The notes under the pieces: model-generated
Seen by the model: only the letters and a program-made list of their open reading frames with translations
The model's database searches: none
What the model was told of the DNA's origin: nothing
Shown: positions 16,901-24,837 of the stretch, in pieces
How the letters are laid out: each line of letters starts with the position of its first letter
Numbering within the stretch: the stretch's first letter is position 1
From: DATDUW01 sp035290185
GTDB lineage: Bacteria > Patescibacteriota > Patescibacteriia > UBA9934 > GWF2-40-263
Direction of reading: 5' to 3'
NCBI GenBank assembly: GCA_035290185.1
Contig: DATDUW010000042.1
Coordinates: forward strand, 1-39,175
DNA length: 39,175 nt
Made by a program: the position numbers and the translations under genes

Positions 16901-17171
16901 TATGCCCGTCAAAACGACGCGTAAGCCGCATAAGGGCATGACGAACCACGCGGTCTGTGAGCGTGCGCTCCCGCTGATACCCGTTTCCAAGAGCGCTTTC
17001 CACGGAATGTCTCAATTTTTCGACCTGAAACAGTTCTTCTTGCCCACCACGTTTTTTCACGCTTTTCACGGAAACCAGATAGCGCCATACGGCATCGCCT
17101 ACGTCTGCAGCCGGAGGAGGAACCGAAACCGTTTGAGGATTCGCATCGGAAAGCGGGGTAAAGTCTGACAT
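13977..17171 (-). CDS. nrdJ: Adenosylcobalamin-dependent ribonucleotide reductase (class II)
   Basis: Reduces ribonucleotides to deoxyribonucleotides with adenosylcobalamin as radical source, independent of oxygen. The 1064-residue form starts at MSDFTPLSD. It holds an ATP-cone near the N-terminus (VKKRGGQEELFQVEKLRHSV), the catalytic barrel with NPCSEFMFLDDSACNLASIN (the Asn-Cys-Glu active site), GTGSNLSTLR, and TGTIAFLMDCDTTGVEPD. The C-terminal end has Cys pairs (CSSCG, CYKCLNCG) suited to zinc or thiol exchange. The frame stays open upstream to 17420, but a strong promoter lies inside that stretch, so I place the start at 17171. It is followed after 5 bp by the corrinoid adenosyltransferase fusion. 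Confidence 0.95.
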   Translation of the reverse strand: MSDFTPLSDANPQTVSVPPPAADVGDAVWRYLVSVKSVKKRGGQEELFQVEKLRHSVESALGNGYQRERTLTDRVVRHALMRLTRRFDGHTVPASADIREVVHLTLLDHNLAHAARRYAGVRVGEAQKRASEPQYGSGIRVERHFTTPGIHPYDRLVWERRDARITNEKGKVVFEQKGVEVPVFWSQSATNIVVSKYFHGQVGLPDRETSVRQLVDRVAKTPADWGRKDGYFQTSEDADAFEAELTHLLVNQMAAFNSPVWFNVGIEPTPQCSACFINSVQDDMHSILNLVVTEGMLFKGGSGTGSNLSTLRSSKEYLAGSNGRASGPVSFMKGLDAFAGVIKSGGKTRRAAKMVILNIDHPDIESFIKCKVEEEKKAWALMDAGYDGSIDGSAYSSIFFQNANNSVRVTDDFMHAVAEDREWTTREVTTGKPSVAYKARDLFRMMAEAAWQCGDPGIQYDTAVNRWHTCKRSGRINGSNPCSEFMFLDDSACNLASINLMKFRKISSVLGGTEEKSLAEFDTKGFKKANEILTTAMEIIVGNSSYPTPAIEENSLVYRPLGIGYANLGALLMSRGLPYDSDEGRNLAAAITALQTGSSYAQSAKIAEHTGPFPGFAENADSCLSVLNMHREASEHISAAGVPADLLSEARQAWEEAMEGARSHGVRNAQISLLAPTGTIAFLMDCDTTGVEPDIALVKYKWLVGGGLMKIVNQTVPEALRRLGYPETEVKEILEYVDREDTIEGAPYLKEEDLPVFDCAFKPARGKRTIHHMGHLRMMAAVQPFLSGAISKTVNMPNEATTEDVMNVYAEGWKMGLKSVAIYRDGSKRQQALTTSTEKDASKSIKKSVAPEAAGDGRTAARPIRRRLPDERRSVTHKFSVGDHKGYITVGLYDDGTAGELFIRMAKEGSVISGLMDSFSTAVSIGLQYGVPLPVLVNKFVHVRFEPYGYTSNPQIRIAKSIVDYIFRWMALKFLSQDQQQAVGIHALPESAGDPLPEPPLTSVSSEAAPQQQVPLFDHEGTGRLTATFDNQSDAPACSSCGSMMVRNGSCYKCLNCGSTSGCS

Positions 17172-17346
17172 AAGCAAAAAAATGACGAAGTGAATTTCGT
17201 TTCCCCCTCGCCATCTTCTCCCCGCTCGCTTCTCAATAAGGCCCCGTGAGACCCTCCTTGAGACAAAAAGACAATCCTCGGCAGGATCATCTCCCTTCCA
17301 CAAAAGCGGAACGGACAAAGGATAAACAGCGTCTAGAACATCTTCT

Positions 17347-17375
17347 AGGATACGAGGAGAGAACCGCGATGTCAA
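17347..17375 (-). promoter_or_regulatory. nrdJ promoter
   Basis: On the minus strand a perfect TTGACA (17375-17370) and TATCCT (17352-17347) are spaced by exactly 17 bp. The predicted transcript begins near 17340, leaving a leader of about 170 nt before the ATG at 17171. The leader ends with a weak hairpin (ACGAA/TTCGT) followed by seven T residues just before the start codon, which could act as an attenuator. No NrdR box was recognised. Confidence 0.6.
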
Positions 17376-17444
17376 AGCCACTCCGTTCCCTGGAATTGGA
17401 GAGAAAAGAGACAGTGGCATCCTCTCTTATCCACACGGTCTCCT

Positions 17445-18023
17445 TTAGAACGGCATCGTCAAGTTGATCGGAACCTGTGGAACCTCTTTCGGTTCAAAAT
17501 CCACGGGAATGCCTTTCCGGGCTCCAAGGCGATCCTCATACGCCAGGGCCTTATATTTTAGGCCGTACTCATACACGCCCTTTGTAACCCGTACGTCATC
17601 TAGACAATACGTTTTTATTTTTTCGATCTCCCCCTTTTTCCACCATTCCACGGCCTGTAAACCATGACCGGTCTTTCCAGTGCCGATCGTGGCTTGGGCC
17701 ACGTGGTCAAGTTTAAGACGAAAACCGAGAGTTTTTTCAATTTCCGCCAAGATGTCCAGGTTGGGAAATTTCAAAAAATCCCCAGCATAATAATTGTTCA
17801 TCACCGGAAAATCGAACGAGCGTGTGTTGTAACCAATCAAGCGCCCCGAACGCTCCAAACGCGCCCAGAGTTCTGGAAGCTCCCGCTCCTCATAGGCCTT
17901 GTACTCGTCCGTCTCATAAAAATAAACACCCACAACGGAGATCCGCAGCTTGCTGTGATGATAGCCGCCGACGTCTTCAAACGTGTTTTGGGTCTCAATA
18001 TCAAGGACGACTTCGTTAGACAT
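17445..18023 (-). CDS. DEDDy-type 3'-5' exonuclease (RNase H-like fold)
   Basis: Predicted nuclease of 192 residues. Exo I is DIET (Asp8, Glu10), Exo II is IGYNTRSFDFPV (Asp71), and Exo III is YCLDD, fitting Tyr-x3-Asp (Tyr139, Asp143), the DEDDy arrangement of DnaQ-like exonucleases. The Asp residues bind two metal ions. The whole chain is one RNase H-like domain, as in the stand-alone relatives of YprB. The substrate is unknown, likely DNA or RNA ends in repair or turnover. It lies upstream of nrdJ on the same strand, but nrdJ seems to have its own promoter. Confidence 0.82.
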   Translation of the reverse strand: MSNEVVLDIETQNTFEDVGGYHHSKLRISVVGVYFYETDEYKAYEERELPELWARLERSGRLIGYNTRSFDFPVMNNYYAGDFLKFPNLDILAEIEKTLGFRLKLDHVAQATIGTGKTGHGLQAVEWWKKGEIEKIKTYCLDDVRVTKGVYEYGLKYKALAYEDRLGARKGIPVDFEPKEVPQVPINLTMPF

Positions 18024-18077
18024 AGACAGTGTAAATCGTTAAACAAGTCAGAGGCTCGCTGACGGGTTTTCAACCCA

Positions 18078-18659
18078 TCATTGCAACGGGTGTGCGTCCT
18101 GTTTCTCGGAAATCCGATACAAGTAAAACGTCTCCGACCCGACTTTCTCAGAAGTTATGAGCGGCAAAGTCGGATAACGGAACGTGCGGGAGATGACGCG
18201 CGTTCCCGCGGGATAGGCTTTGCATAAAAGCGGCTCCAGGCGTTCCTGAACCTCTGAAAAAAGATAACACGCAACAACATCTGCCTCTGGAAAACGCGCG
18301 TGAAAGAAATCACCACCACGGAATTCCAACATCGATGACACACCTGCCAAACGTGCGCGCAGCCTGGCCAGAAGGCGCAGACCTGGATGGATTTCAAATC
18401 CGATCCCCGTTGCCCCGAACTCCTTGGCTGCTGTCAGAAGCAATGAACCGTCCCCACACCCGAAATCTACGACCCGTTCCCCTTTTTTGAGTCCGGCCAG
18501 ATGAAACATCCGGCACCCCATTTTACGGGGTGTCGGTACCCAGGGAACCTTCCACACGGCTAAAAAAAGAAGGCTGAGGAGAAAAAGAAGAAAAACAATA
18601 AGCAAAAGCTCAAAAAGGAGTACCAGGGCTATAGCCGCAGAGAGGAAAAAATCCGGCAT
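18078..18659 (-). CDS. Membrane-anchored SAM-dependent methyltransferase
   Basis: Protein of 193 residues with a strongly hydrophobic N-terminus (about residues 5-37, long enough for one or two helices) joined to a class I methyltransferase fold. Motif I is VVDFGCGDGSL (63-73), the SAM-binding loop; GIGFEIHPG is the acidic loop after strand 2. The chain resembles methyltransferases acting on lipids or proteins at the membrane, but the acceptor is not evident. The gene starts 6 bp after the stop of the glycosidase gene, so the two are likely co-transcribed. Confidence 0.8.
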   Translation of the reverse strand: MPDFFLSAAIALVLLFELLLIVFLLFLLSLLFLAVWKVPWVPTPRKMGCRMFHLAGLKKGERVVDFGCGDGSLLLTAAKEFGATGIGFEIHPGLRLLARLRARLAGVSSMLEFRGGDFFHARFPEADVVACYLFSEVQERLEPLLCKAYPAGTRVISRTFRYPTLPLITSEKVGSETFYLYRISEKQDAHPLQ

Positions 18660-18665
18660 AAGAAA

Positions 18666-19688
18666 TCAGGGAGTCGGTGGGGGAACAAAAAGGGACCGGG
18701 CCGCGTTCCATAATCCAGGCCGACCAGCTTCCTTTTCCGCATACCACCATTCCACGCCCCAGAAAGAGACTTCTTTTGTTCCGACGGCTGAAGCAAACTC
18801 CGCGTTGCGAACCAGGGCCACAACCGAAAAAGCCTGAGCACGTTCTTTGTCGGAAAGGGAGGTGAACGGGCGCGAAAACCATGGCTCGGCCTGAAGTTCA
18901 GAAATGAAGACTTCGGTTCCAAACAAATGAGAAAACGAAGCGCGCAAACGATAATACCAAACAGGGAACGGAAACGTCACAAAACCAATGCCGTGCTGCC
19001 ACACGTTGCGATAAAGCGAGACGCCGAGATGGTCTGTCCAGGGTGCCAATACCATCCACGGATCCCATTCTCCGCTGACCGTGAGAGCAATCGGCAGATC
19101 TGAAAACGAACGGACTGTTTCCATCTCGCGGCGTAAGACGCCGGGATTCAGAACCGGACAAGCACCGAACGGCAGGGTCGGCTCATTCTCAACCTGCCAC
19201 CTTTTCACCGAAGGATGGCCGACATATCGCTGAACCACGGCGCGTTCGAAGCGCAAAAGGCGTTCCTCGCGTTGCGACTCAGGCAAAGAAGACGTCCAGG
19301 ACGGAACATAACACTCCGGCCACCGCGGGACTTTGCGTCCGATAACAAGGGTCACCGTTGCCCCGCTTTCCCTGGCGCGCTCCAACATCCAGTCTAGATC
19401 ATCCCAGCGAAAAAAACCGTCCTCGGGCTCAATCGAAGACCATTCAACCGGAAGACGAAGATACTGAACCTTGAGATCAGAAAGAATGGATTCGTAAGCT
19501 TTTTTCCAATCAGAACCAAGATACTGACTATAGGAAGCACTAAAGGTCGCCCCCCACACGGGAGTTCCTCGCTTCATCAAAGCCTGTGTCCAGGCTGCTA
19601 AAACCGACAAACCGCAAAGAAATAAAAAAATGGCCGCGGCAAGCGCACGGACGAAATTTCCTAATCTCCTTTGTTGGTGCTCTCCCAT
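18666..19688 (-). CDS. Membrane-anchored TIM-barrel glycosidase, clan GH-A-like
   Basis: Predicted glycoside hydrolase of 340 residues with an N-terminal signal-anchor (about 12-33), so the barrel should lie outside the membrane. Early barrel strands read YLRLPVEWSSIEP, a typical clan GH-A start. QVENEP carries the likely acid/base Glu169 at the end of strand 4, and FISELQAEPW carries the likely nucleophile Glu264 at strand 7. The family (GH5, GH39, GH42 or related) cannot be fixed by eye. It may act on cell-surface or host polysaccharide. It sits between a membrane methyltransferase gene and a large unknown membrane protein gene, all on the minus strand. Confidence 0.8.
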   Translation of the reverse strand: MGEHQQRRLGNFVRALAAAIFLFLCGLSVLAAWTQALMKRGTPVWGATFSASYSQYLGSDWKKAYESILSDLKVQYLRLPVEWSSIEPEDGFFRWDDLDWMLERARESGATVTLVIGRKVPRWPECYVPSWTSSLPESQREERLLRFERAVVQRYVGHPSVKRWQVENEPTLPFGACPVLNPGVLRREMETVRSFSDLPIALTVSGEWDPWMVLAPWTDHLGVSLYRNVWQHGIGFVTFPFPVWYYRLRASFSHLFGTEVFISELQAEPWFSRPFTSLSDKERAQAFSVVALVRNAEFASAVGTKEVSFWGVEWWYAEKEAGRPGLWNAARSLFVPPPTP

Positions 19689-19728
19689 AAATCCAATTCT
19701 TCCTTTTCAACCTCCTTCCCCCCCCAAA

Positions 19729-21306
19729 TCAAATATCCTCCCGTTTTTCCCGCAGAAAGGCAAACCATCCCTCAAGCAGCTGAATACCGGCTTTGAACGG
19801 GGCTTCAATAATAAAATCAAAAAAGAAAAGAAAAATATTGACGCGCGGGGCGCGTAGGCTGATCCACCGGCCAGCCCGGACGACCGGCAAAAGAAAAAGA
19901 TCGAAGAGGAGGCTCCAAACATTTCCTCCGATCCCTTCCGAAAGAACCAATTCGCGTCGGCTTCCGCGAATACGGATACCAAAAAACGTGACGAGACTCA
20001 AAAAGAAGAGAAAGAAGACAATCGAAACCGCATTAAACCCCAGGGAATGTAAAAAAGTTGAAATAAGCGAAAGGGTCACAAGAAACATAAAGGCGTAAAG
20101 GCCGTCAAACACAGCACGCGCGCGCCCCTTCATCCAAGCTTTTTTCGGAACGAAACGCATGGCATGACGTTCCTCCAGCCCCAAAACGCCCTTCACATCC
20201 GAAAGAACGGCCGCGGTATTTCTTCCTTCCGGAATCGTGACGGTGAGTCCAATGATGCCAAGCAGGAGCGGATGAAAGACGATATTCGTCAGCAAGGGAA
20301 GATAATCCGTGCTCTGGACAACGAACGCCTCATACGGCCACTCCACCAAAAAAGCTAGGACGGTTTTGGTGAAAAAGAGAAAAACAATGGCACGCAGGAT
20401 GCTCCGCCGTATGCGCGCGTGGAAACGGTCGTATCGGGCCGCAGCTGCCTCTCCGACCGCCTTTTGAAGGGCAACGGGATCCGTCCCAAGCGTTTCCGTG
20501 CCAAAAGGATTTTTCTGTACGATGTCAAACAGGACATGGTAGACGATGGCATGCCGCTGCACCATTCGAAACAGCCGGTCTGCGGACGGATAGCGGATTT
20601 GCCGTTCAATAGCTTCGAGAATTTCCCCCAAATGCTCAGCGACGGTGCGAGTCAGTGTCTCGTCTTCCTGTTTGGTCCAGGCTGGATAAAAGAGGACAAA
20701 AGCGCGATAACGCAGCGTCGCCGGATTTGATTTGATAAGCGCGCGATGGACAGCTAAATACAGTTGAAGATCCCGGTCTTCGGATTGCACCTCCTGTGAC
20801 TCCCACTTCAAACGGTCTTTGATATCCTGATAGACAAAGCGGGCCAAAGATTCCTCCGCGAAAGGCGGAACAAGTTGGAATTCAATTTCCGTGGAAAGGA
20901 GGTCTAAAAGCCACTCGAACCACTTGTGGCTATCGGGTGGCCGAACTTCAAGGGTAGCAAACAACGGACGATATTTTCCAAGAATGGCCGCAACATCGCC
21001 GATAAGAGCAGACGGAACGGCGTCATTAGGAAGGTAGCGAGCCCAGATGAGCTCATTGATAAGATCGCGGGCAAGCTTTTCATATTCTTCCTCGCCCCAA
21101 CGGCGCTTGAGGATGCGCCGCACGGCATTGCGTCGCAGAAGATGTTCCTCTCCATACTCTATGGAATTGCGGAGCATTTCATAAGCCGCAGCAGCAGCCG
21201 AAACGGTTTCGCTGACGTGGAGAAGTTCCCCTTCGGGTTGTTTGGCTTTTACTGCAACCGCACGTTGTGTTGCAGCGACAAAAAAGGAAAACGGAAGATC
21301 GGACAT
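19729..21306 (-). CDS. Large unknown membrane protein
   Basis: Unrecognised 525-residue protein. The first ~300 residues are soluble and helical, with many Glu/Arg and an early Ala-rich segment (SETVSAAAAAYEML). The C-terminal ~220 residues hold about four to six membrane helices (around FLFFTKTVLAFLVEW, FHPLLLGIIGLTV, YAFMFLVTLSL, VSIVFFLFFLSLV, NVWSLLFDLFLLP). I have an impression of similar proteins in many Patescibacteria genomes but cannot name a family. The start is placed at MSDLPFSFF (21306); an upstream in-frame extension of ten codons to 21336 is possible. It ends 40 bp before the glycosidase gene start. Confidence 0.75.
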   Translation of the reverse strand: MSDLPFSFFVAATQRAVAVKAKQPEGELLHVSETVSAAAAAYEMLRNSIEYGEEHLLRRNAVRRILKRRWGEEEYEKLARDLINELIWARYLPNDAVPSALIGDVAAILGKYRPLFATLEVRPPDSHKWFEWLLDLLSTEIEFQLVPPFAEESLARFVYQDIKDRLKWESQEVQSEDRDLQLYLAVHRALIKSNPATLRYRAFVLFYPAWTKQEDETLTRTVAEHLGEILEAIERQIRYPSADRLFRMVQRHAIVYHVLFDIVQKNPFGTETLGTDPVALQKAVGEAAAARYDRFHARIRRSILRAIVFLFFTKTVLAFLVEWPYEAFVVQSTDYLPLLTNIVFHPLLLGIIGLTVTIPEGRNTAAVLSDVKGVLGLEERHAMRFVPKKAWMKGRARAVFDGLYAFMFLVTLSLISTFLHSLGFNAVSIVFFLFFLSLVTFFGIRIRGSRRELVLSEGIGGNVWSLLFDLFLLPVVRAGRWISLRAPRVNIFLFFFDFIIEAPFKAGIQLLEGWFAFLREKREDI

Positions 21307-21390
21307 AGATTTCGCCAGCATCGTACCCGAAAGCACGAAAAAAAACCAGAAAAAAGTCCTTTTGTCTCTTAAAATCGACGTGAAGATGCT

Positions 21391-21999
21391 TTAAACGGAC
21401 ACCAAACGCCGCAAGGGGAATAAAAGGAGGAATCCCACCGTATTCATGCCAACGAAAAGGAGGATCAAATCTTGAAATCCGAAAAGGAAGGCAATAGCCC
21501 CGCCCAAAGAAGCCGCGCCGGCTCCGGCTAAATCAATGAGGGTAAAACGCACGCCCCAAATCGTTCCGACCTTTTGGCCGTCAATACAACGCGTGTAAAT
21601 CGACATATAGGAAGGATAGGCAAGGGCGGCACCCACACCCAAAAGGCCCTGAATTGCAAACAGTTGAAGGGGCGTTTGAACCACCAAATAGAAAAGCGGG
21701 AGAAAGGCTCCGAGAAACGTTCCCATCCAAAGAAAAATAAAATCGTCCCTCCTGCCGGAAATACGATCGATAAGGGAGGCAAAAGGAATCTGAAGCAGGC
21801 TTTTAACAGCCAAAAAACAGGAAGCAGCCAAACCCACGGTCACCTCATTTCCCCCTTCAATGCGTCCAACAATGAAAAGGGGAAAAATCGGCGCTAAAAA
21901 TTGGGAGGCACCGAGAATGACAACATCCGAAAGGGTCATGAATCGAAGAATGTGGCGCCGCTCCACAGCGAGACGATGTTGTACGGGGTCGGAAGACAT
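21391..21999 (-). CDS. Half-length MFS-type protein
   Basis: Membrane protein of 202 residues with about six helices, equal to the N-terminal half of a major facilitator permease. The loop between helices 2 and 3 reads LIDRISGRRDDF, a degenerate motif A. The chain ends cleanly at VSV with a TAA, and no second half follows in any frame before the next gene. Either it works as a dimer of six-helix units, as has been proposed for ancestral MFS, or it is a truncated permease kept by chance. The start ATG is followed by a polar, charged stretch of 20 residues and fits well. Confidence 0.7.
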   Translation of the reverse strand: MSSDPVQHRLAVERRHILRFMTLSDVVILGASQFLAPIFPLFIVGRIEGGNEVTVGLAASCFLAVKSLLQIPFASLIDRISGRRDDFIFLWMGTFLGAFLPLFYLVVQTPLQLFAIQGLLGVGAALAYPSYMSIYTRCIDGQKVGTIWGVRFTLIDLAGAGAASLGGAIAFLFGFQDLILLFVGMNTVGFLLLFPLRRLVSV

Positions 22000-22076
22000 A
22001 AGGGGTATGTATAGGAGGGTCCTCGCCCCCTTGAAGCCTCGTGTTCGAAGGCCAAGGAGACTGGGTCCAATCAGAT

Positions 22077-23426
22077 TCAGACGATCAGTGGCAGCGGATG
22101 GACTTCGCTCTTGTGGCCCAACACTACGTCTTCGATCCGGTATGTCCCGTGAGTCGGTGCCTCAACATACCCGCTCCAGGCCATGCGAGCCAGGCCGCCG
22201 GATCGCAACCAATCAAAGAGCCATTCGCTCGCATAGCGCACATCAAGTTGGGGAATGCCTCCACCCACATACTGAAGCCACACGCGATTAAACTCTTCCT
22301 GCGAACCAATCGGCGGCGCCATGATGATCGCCAGTCCCAAACCCGTATAAAAAGAGAGCTCGCTCGGCTTTGTCCACAAGATGTCCGTCGTTTTTAAAAT
22401 CTCACTAAACCCTTCAAAATAGTCCTTTCGACTTTCAAAGGTGGGAATCGTGATCCATTCCCCTAATTGTGGCCCAAGCCTTAGTTTACGTGCGGCCTGA
22501 ATAAATCCTTTTGCTATATCTTTGCGTAAACCAGCCACCAGGTTCAAACGGAGTTCATGCCGCGCAACATTGGCTGCCAGACTCTGGAGAATCGCAAACC
22601 CCAATTGTCGTTGAGCCCCTGCCCCACCGACCGTATAGGTAACCGTGAGCGGATGGGTTGGATGCATCCGGAAGCGCCGCTCTCCAAGCTCTGCGCGTAG
22701 CGTCCGTTCATAATGGTCAAAAAAAATACCGTTCGGATCCAGATTGCGCAAACGAGCTACCATCAGATCCTTGAGAAGAGACGCTTCTGGCCCCCCGATC
22801 AATTCCTTAGGCAAAGGAAAACCCGTAAGCGAAATATGATCTTCCCGAACCCCGTAGAGCTTGAGTCGTTCCGCCACACGACCGTTACTGGCAATATAGC
22901 GGATGCGTGAATGTTTCGGATCCAGTGGTGCCCATGTCCGACTCACGTCTGCGTCCGTCGTCACGCAATAAATCTCTCCGGGATAATGAAACGTGTCCGC
23001 CATAAAGGCGGGGACAAAAAAGGTCGTGATCAATGGAACCGGCTGCGTTCCCAATGCCTCAATCAAATGGCGTCCGAATCCTTTCTGAATCAAATGATAA
23101 ATTTCCGTAAGTTGAACACCTGGTTTTGAAAGGTCACGGCGTGGATAGAAAGCGGGAATTTCTTGCCAACGGTCCAGTGCCTCAAAAAGCAGAGGACCGA
23201 TAATAGGCACGGATTTCAAGCGCGAAATTGTTTCGTACAGCTTGCGACTGTCAGTCCACCACTTGCGGTCTTGTTGCGGAATCCCCGGATAATCATTGGC
23301 GGAGATGACTTCTCCATCGGAAAGGTCGCGTAAAGCATACGCGGCCCGACTATGGCCGTATCCCATGTTAACATCCACAACCCAGGCCCTGCGACGGGAA
23401 GAAAAACGAAGGGGGGAGGAAGACAT
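22077..23426 (-). CDS. GT-B-like glycosyltransferase of unknown specificity
   Basis: Soluble protein of 449 residues. The N-terminal VVDVNMGYGHSRAAYAL is like the glycine-rich first loop of MurG and diacylglycerol glycosyltransferases, where it contacts the acceptor or diphosphate. A later TYTVGGAGAQRQLGFAIL resembles the start of the C-terminal GT-B domain, and KPSELSFYTGLGLAIIMAPP resembles the nucleotide-sugar binding region. It lacks a clear membrane segment. It could glycosylate a lipid or another envelope precursor. It begins 18 bp after the LOG-family gene stop on the same strand. The assignment is by fold pattern only. Confidence 0.65.
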   Translation of the reverse strand: MSSSPLRFSSRRRAWVVDVNMGYGHSRAAYALRDLSDGEVISANDYPGIPQQDRKWWTDSRKLYETISRLKSVPIIGPLLFEALDRWQEIPAFYPRRDLSKPGVQLTEIYHLIQKGFGRHLIEALGTQPVPLITTFFVPAFMADTFHYPGEIYCVTTDADVSRTWAPLDPKHSRIRYIASNGRVAERLKLYGVREDHISLTGFPLPKELIGGPEASLLKDLMVARLRNLDPNGIFFDHYERTLRAELGERRFRMHPTHPLTVTYTVGGAGAQRQLGFAILQSLAANVARHELRLNLVAGLRKDIAKGFIQAARKLRLGPQLGEWITIPTFESRKDYFEGFSEILKTTDILWTKPSELSFYTGLGLAIIMAPPIGSQEEFNRVWLQYVGGGIPQLDVRYASEWLFDWLRSGGLARMAWSGYVEAPTHGTYRIEDVVLGHKSEVHPLPLIV

Positions 23427-23444
23427 AGGATGATGGGAGTCTTC

Positions 23445-24206
23445 CTAAAAAAAGGTGCGTTCCTGAGAATGGCGAACAATGGCAAAAGCATCTTCGGCTG
23501 TGTCCACTACCTGGAACAGAGCAAGATCTTCCTGGGAAATCGTCTCATACCCTTCGACCAGCGTCTTACGCAGCCAATTTACAAGCGGGTCCCAAAATTC
23601 CTTTCCCACACACACCATGGGAACACGCTGAGCTTTATGGGTTTGAATGAGTGTAATCATTTCAAAAAATTCGTCCAATGTCCCATAGCCGCCTGGAAAA
23701 AAAACATAGGCTTGAGCAGACGCTTCGAGCATGACCTTGCGTGTAAAAAAATAGTGGAAACCGCGACCGCGTTTCACATACGGATTTACACGCTGTTCCA
23801 TGGGGAGCTGGATGTTCAATCCGATGGATTCCCCCCCTGCGTCAAAGGCTCCTTTATTAGCTGCCTCCATAATGCCGGGCCCGCCGCCAGTAATCACCGT
23901 AAACCCTTCTTTGGCAAGGAGACCAGCGAATTTCTCCGCCTCCTGATACCAACGTGTCCCCGGGGGAAAACGGGTACTGCCATAGACCGTAATTTCCCGC
24001 TGCGAATCCGAAAGGAATTGAAACCCTTCGACGAATTCCGCCATAATGCGAAAAATCCGCCAGGTCAGTTCATGCATCCTTGGAGGCGTGGCGCCACCGG
24101 AGGCAATTTCAGGATTCGATAACGGCATGCGGCAAGCCGTTCCAACCGGCCGGGAAGGCTGATCGACAGACGGAGAAGCAGGAAAAGGCGTCTTGACAGG
24201 GGTCAT
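23445..24206 (-). CDS. LOG-family Rossmann-fold protein (TIGR00730-like)
   Basis: Cytosolic protein of 253 residues of the lysine-decarboxylase-like fold, now known mostly as nucleoside 5'-monophosphate phosphoribohydrolases (cytokinin-activating LOG enzymes). The motifs are ITVYGSTR, GGGPGIMEAANKGA (107-120) and the hallmark PGGYGTLDE (171-179), with Arg156 of FTRKVML. About 45 N-terminal residues before the domain are Pro/Ser-rich and may be disordered, or the true start may lie at Met44. In bacteria the role is probably cleaving AMP or related nucleotides to ribose phosphate and base. Confidence 0.88.
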   Translation of the reverse strand: MTPVKTPFPASPSVDQPSRPVGTACRMPLSNPEIASGGATPPRMHELTWRIFRIMAEFVEGFQFLSDSQREITVYGSTRFPPGTRWYQEAEKFAGLLAKEGFTVITGGGPGIMEAANKGAFDAGGESIGLNIQLPMEQRVNPYVKRGRGFHYFFTRKVMLEASAQAYVFFPGGYGTLDEFFEMITLIQTHKAQRVPMVCVGKEFWDPLVNWLRKTLVEGYETISQEDLALFQVVDTAEDAFAIVRHSQERTFF

Positions 24207-24234
24207 AGGAAAAAGAATCTAAAAAATCATTTTT

Positions 24235-24243
24235 ATCATAGCA
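24235..24243 (-). promoter_or_regulatory. Extended -10 element upstream of the LOG-family gene
   Basis: TGCTATGAT on the minus strand is an extended -10 (TGn-TATGAT) lying about 30 bp upstream of the ATG at 24206. No good -35 is seen. Confidence 0.35.
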
Positions 24244-24289
24244 TAAACAGGGCGCACTTACTTAAAGAACGTCTATCGAAATGCAAACC

Positions 24290-24832
24290 TCAGATCCGTG
24301 ATAATCCTCCAAGCAGTCGATCAAATTCCGTCTGCAACCAAGGCGGCTGAACATCCGCGGTCACCAACCGTATTTGATCAAAATAATGGAGACGAAATGT
24401 CTTCGGTGTCCGAAATTTCGTCCAAAAGGCCTCCCCATCACGGAGGATCCCTTCCGTAAGGCTTCCCATATTGGAAAGGACATCCGCCGCCTTCACAAGT
24501 TTTGCTTCCACAGAGGCTTTTTCAAGGCGTTGCAACAGATCGCGTTTCCGTTGTTCCCAATCCACGATAGCTAAATTCTCCGTTCCCATTGAAACGATTT
24601 CCAAAATCGCATCCCCGAATTCCACCTGCAAGGCCGCAAAAGTGTAGGGTGTGTCTTCCACTGTGTCATGCAAAAGCGCACCGGCCACGGCCTCGGGACT
24701 TCCATTGGCCCGAGCTACAATCAGCGCTGTTTCCATGGGATGAACAATAAAAGAGGTTTTGTCGTCTTTCCGCATCTGGCCGGCATGGAGTTCGACGGCG
24801 CGCCCAAGCGCGCGACAGATCAAAGGGTGCAT
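24290..24832 (-). CDS. Stand-alone HD hydrolase, small alarmone hydrolase type
   Basis: Protein of 180 residues made of the HD domain found in RelA/SpoT enzymes, without synthetase, TGS or ACT domains. The metal ligands are His31 (FIVHP), His55-Asp56 (LLHDTVEDT) and a later Asp in KAADVLSN; Glu59-Asp60 forms the ED pair used in (p)ppGpp hydrolysis. This layout matches MESH1-like small alarmone hydrolases, which remove the 3'-pyrophosphate of (p)ppGpp; activity on NADPH has also been described for MESH1. No synthetase is seen in the window. The gene starts 5 bp after the PEBP gene stop in the same transcription unit. Confidence 0.85.
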   Translation of the reverse strand: MHPLICRALGRAVELHAGQMRKDDKTSFIVHPMETALIVARANGSPEAVAGALLHDTVEDTPYTFAALQVEFGDAILEIVSMGTENLAIVDWEQRKRDLLQRLEKASVEAKLVKAADVLSNMGSLTEGILRDGEAFWTKFRTPKTFRLHYFDQIRLVTADVQPPWLQTEFDRLLGGLSRI

Positions 24833-24837
24833 ACCGT

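Noticed and set aside
17400..17420. GATGCCACTG on the minus strand upstream of nrdJ, like the conserved core of a cobalamin riboswitch.
   Set aside because: The other conserved parts (the CCCGCAACTG region before it and the B12 box after it) are absent, and it lies upstream of the predicted nrdJ promoter, so it would not be in the transcript.
17172..17420. An 83-codon in-frame N-terminal extension of NrdJ.
   Set aside because: A consensus-like promoter (TTGACA-17-TATCCT) lies inside it, no ribosome site with good spacing precedes it, and the extra sequence has no relation to the ATP-cone start.
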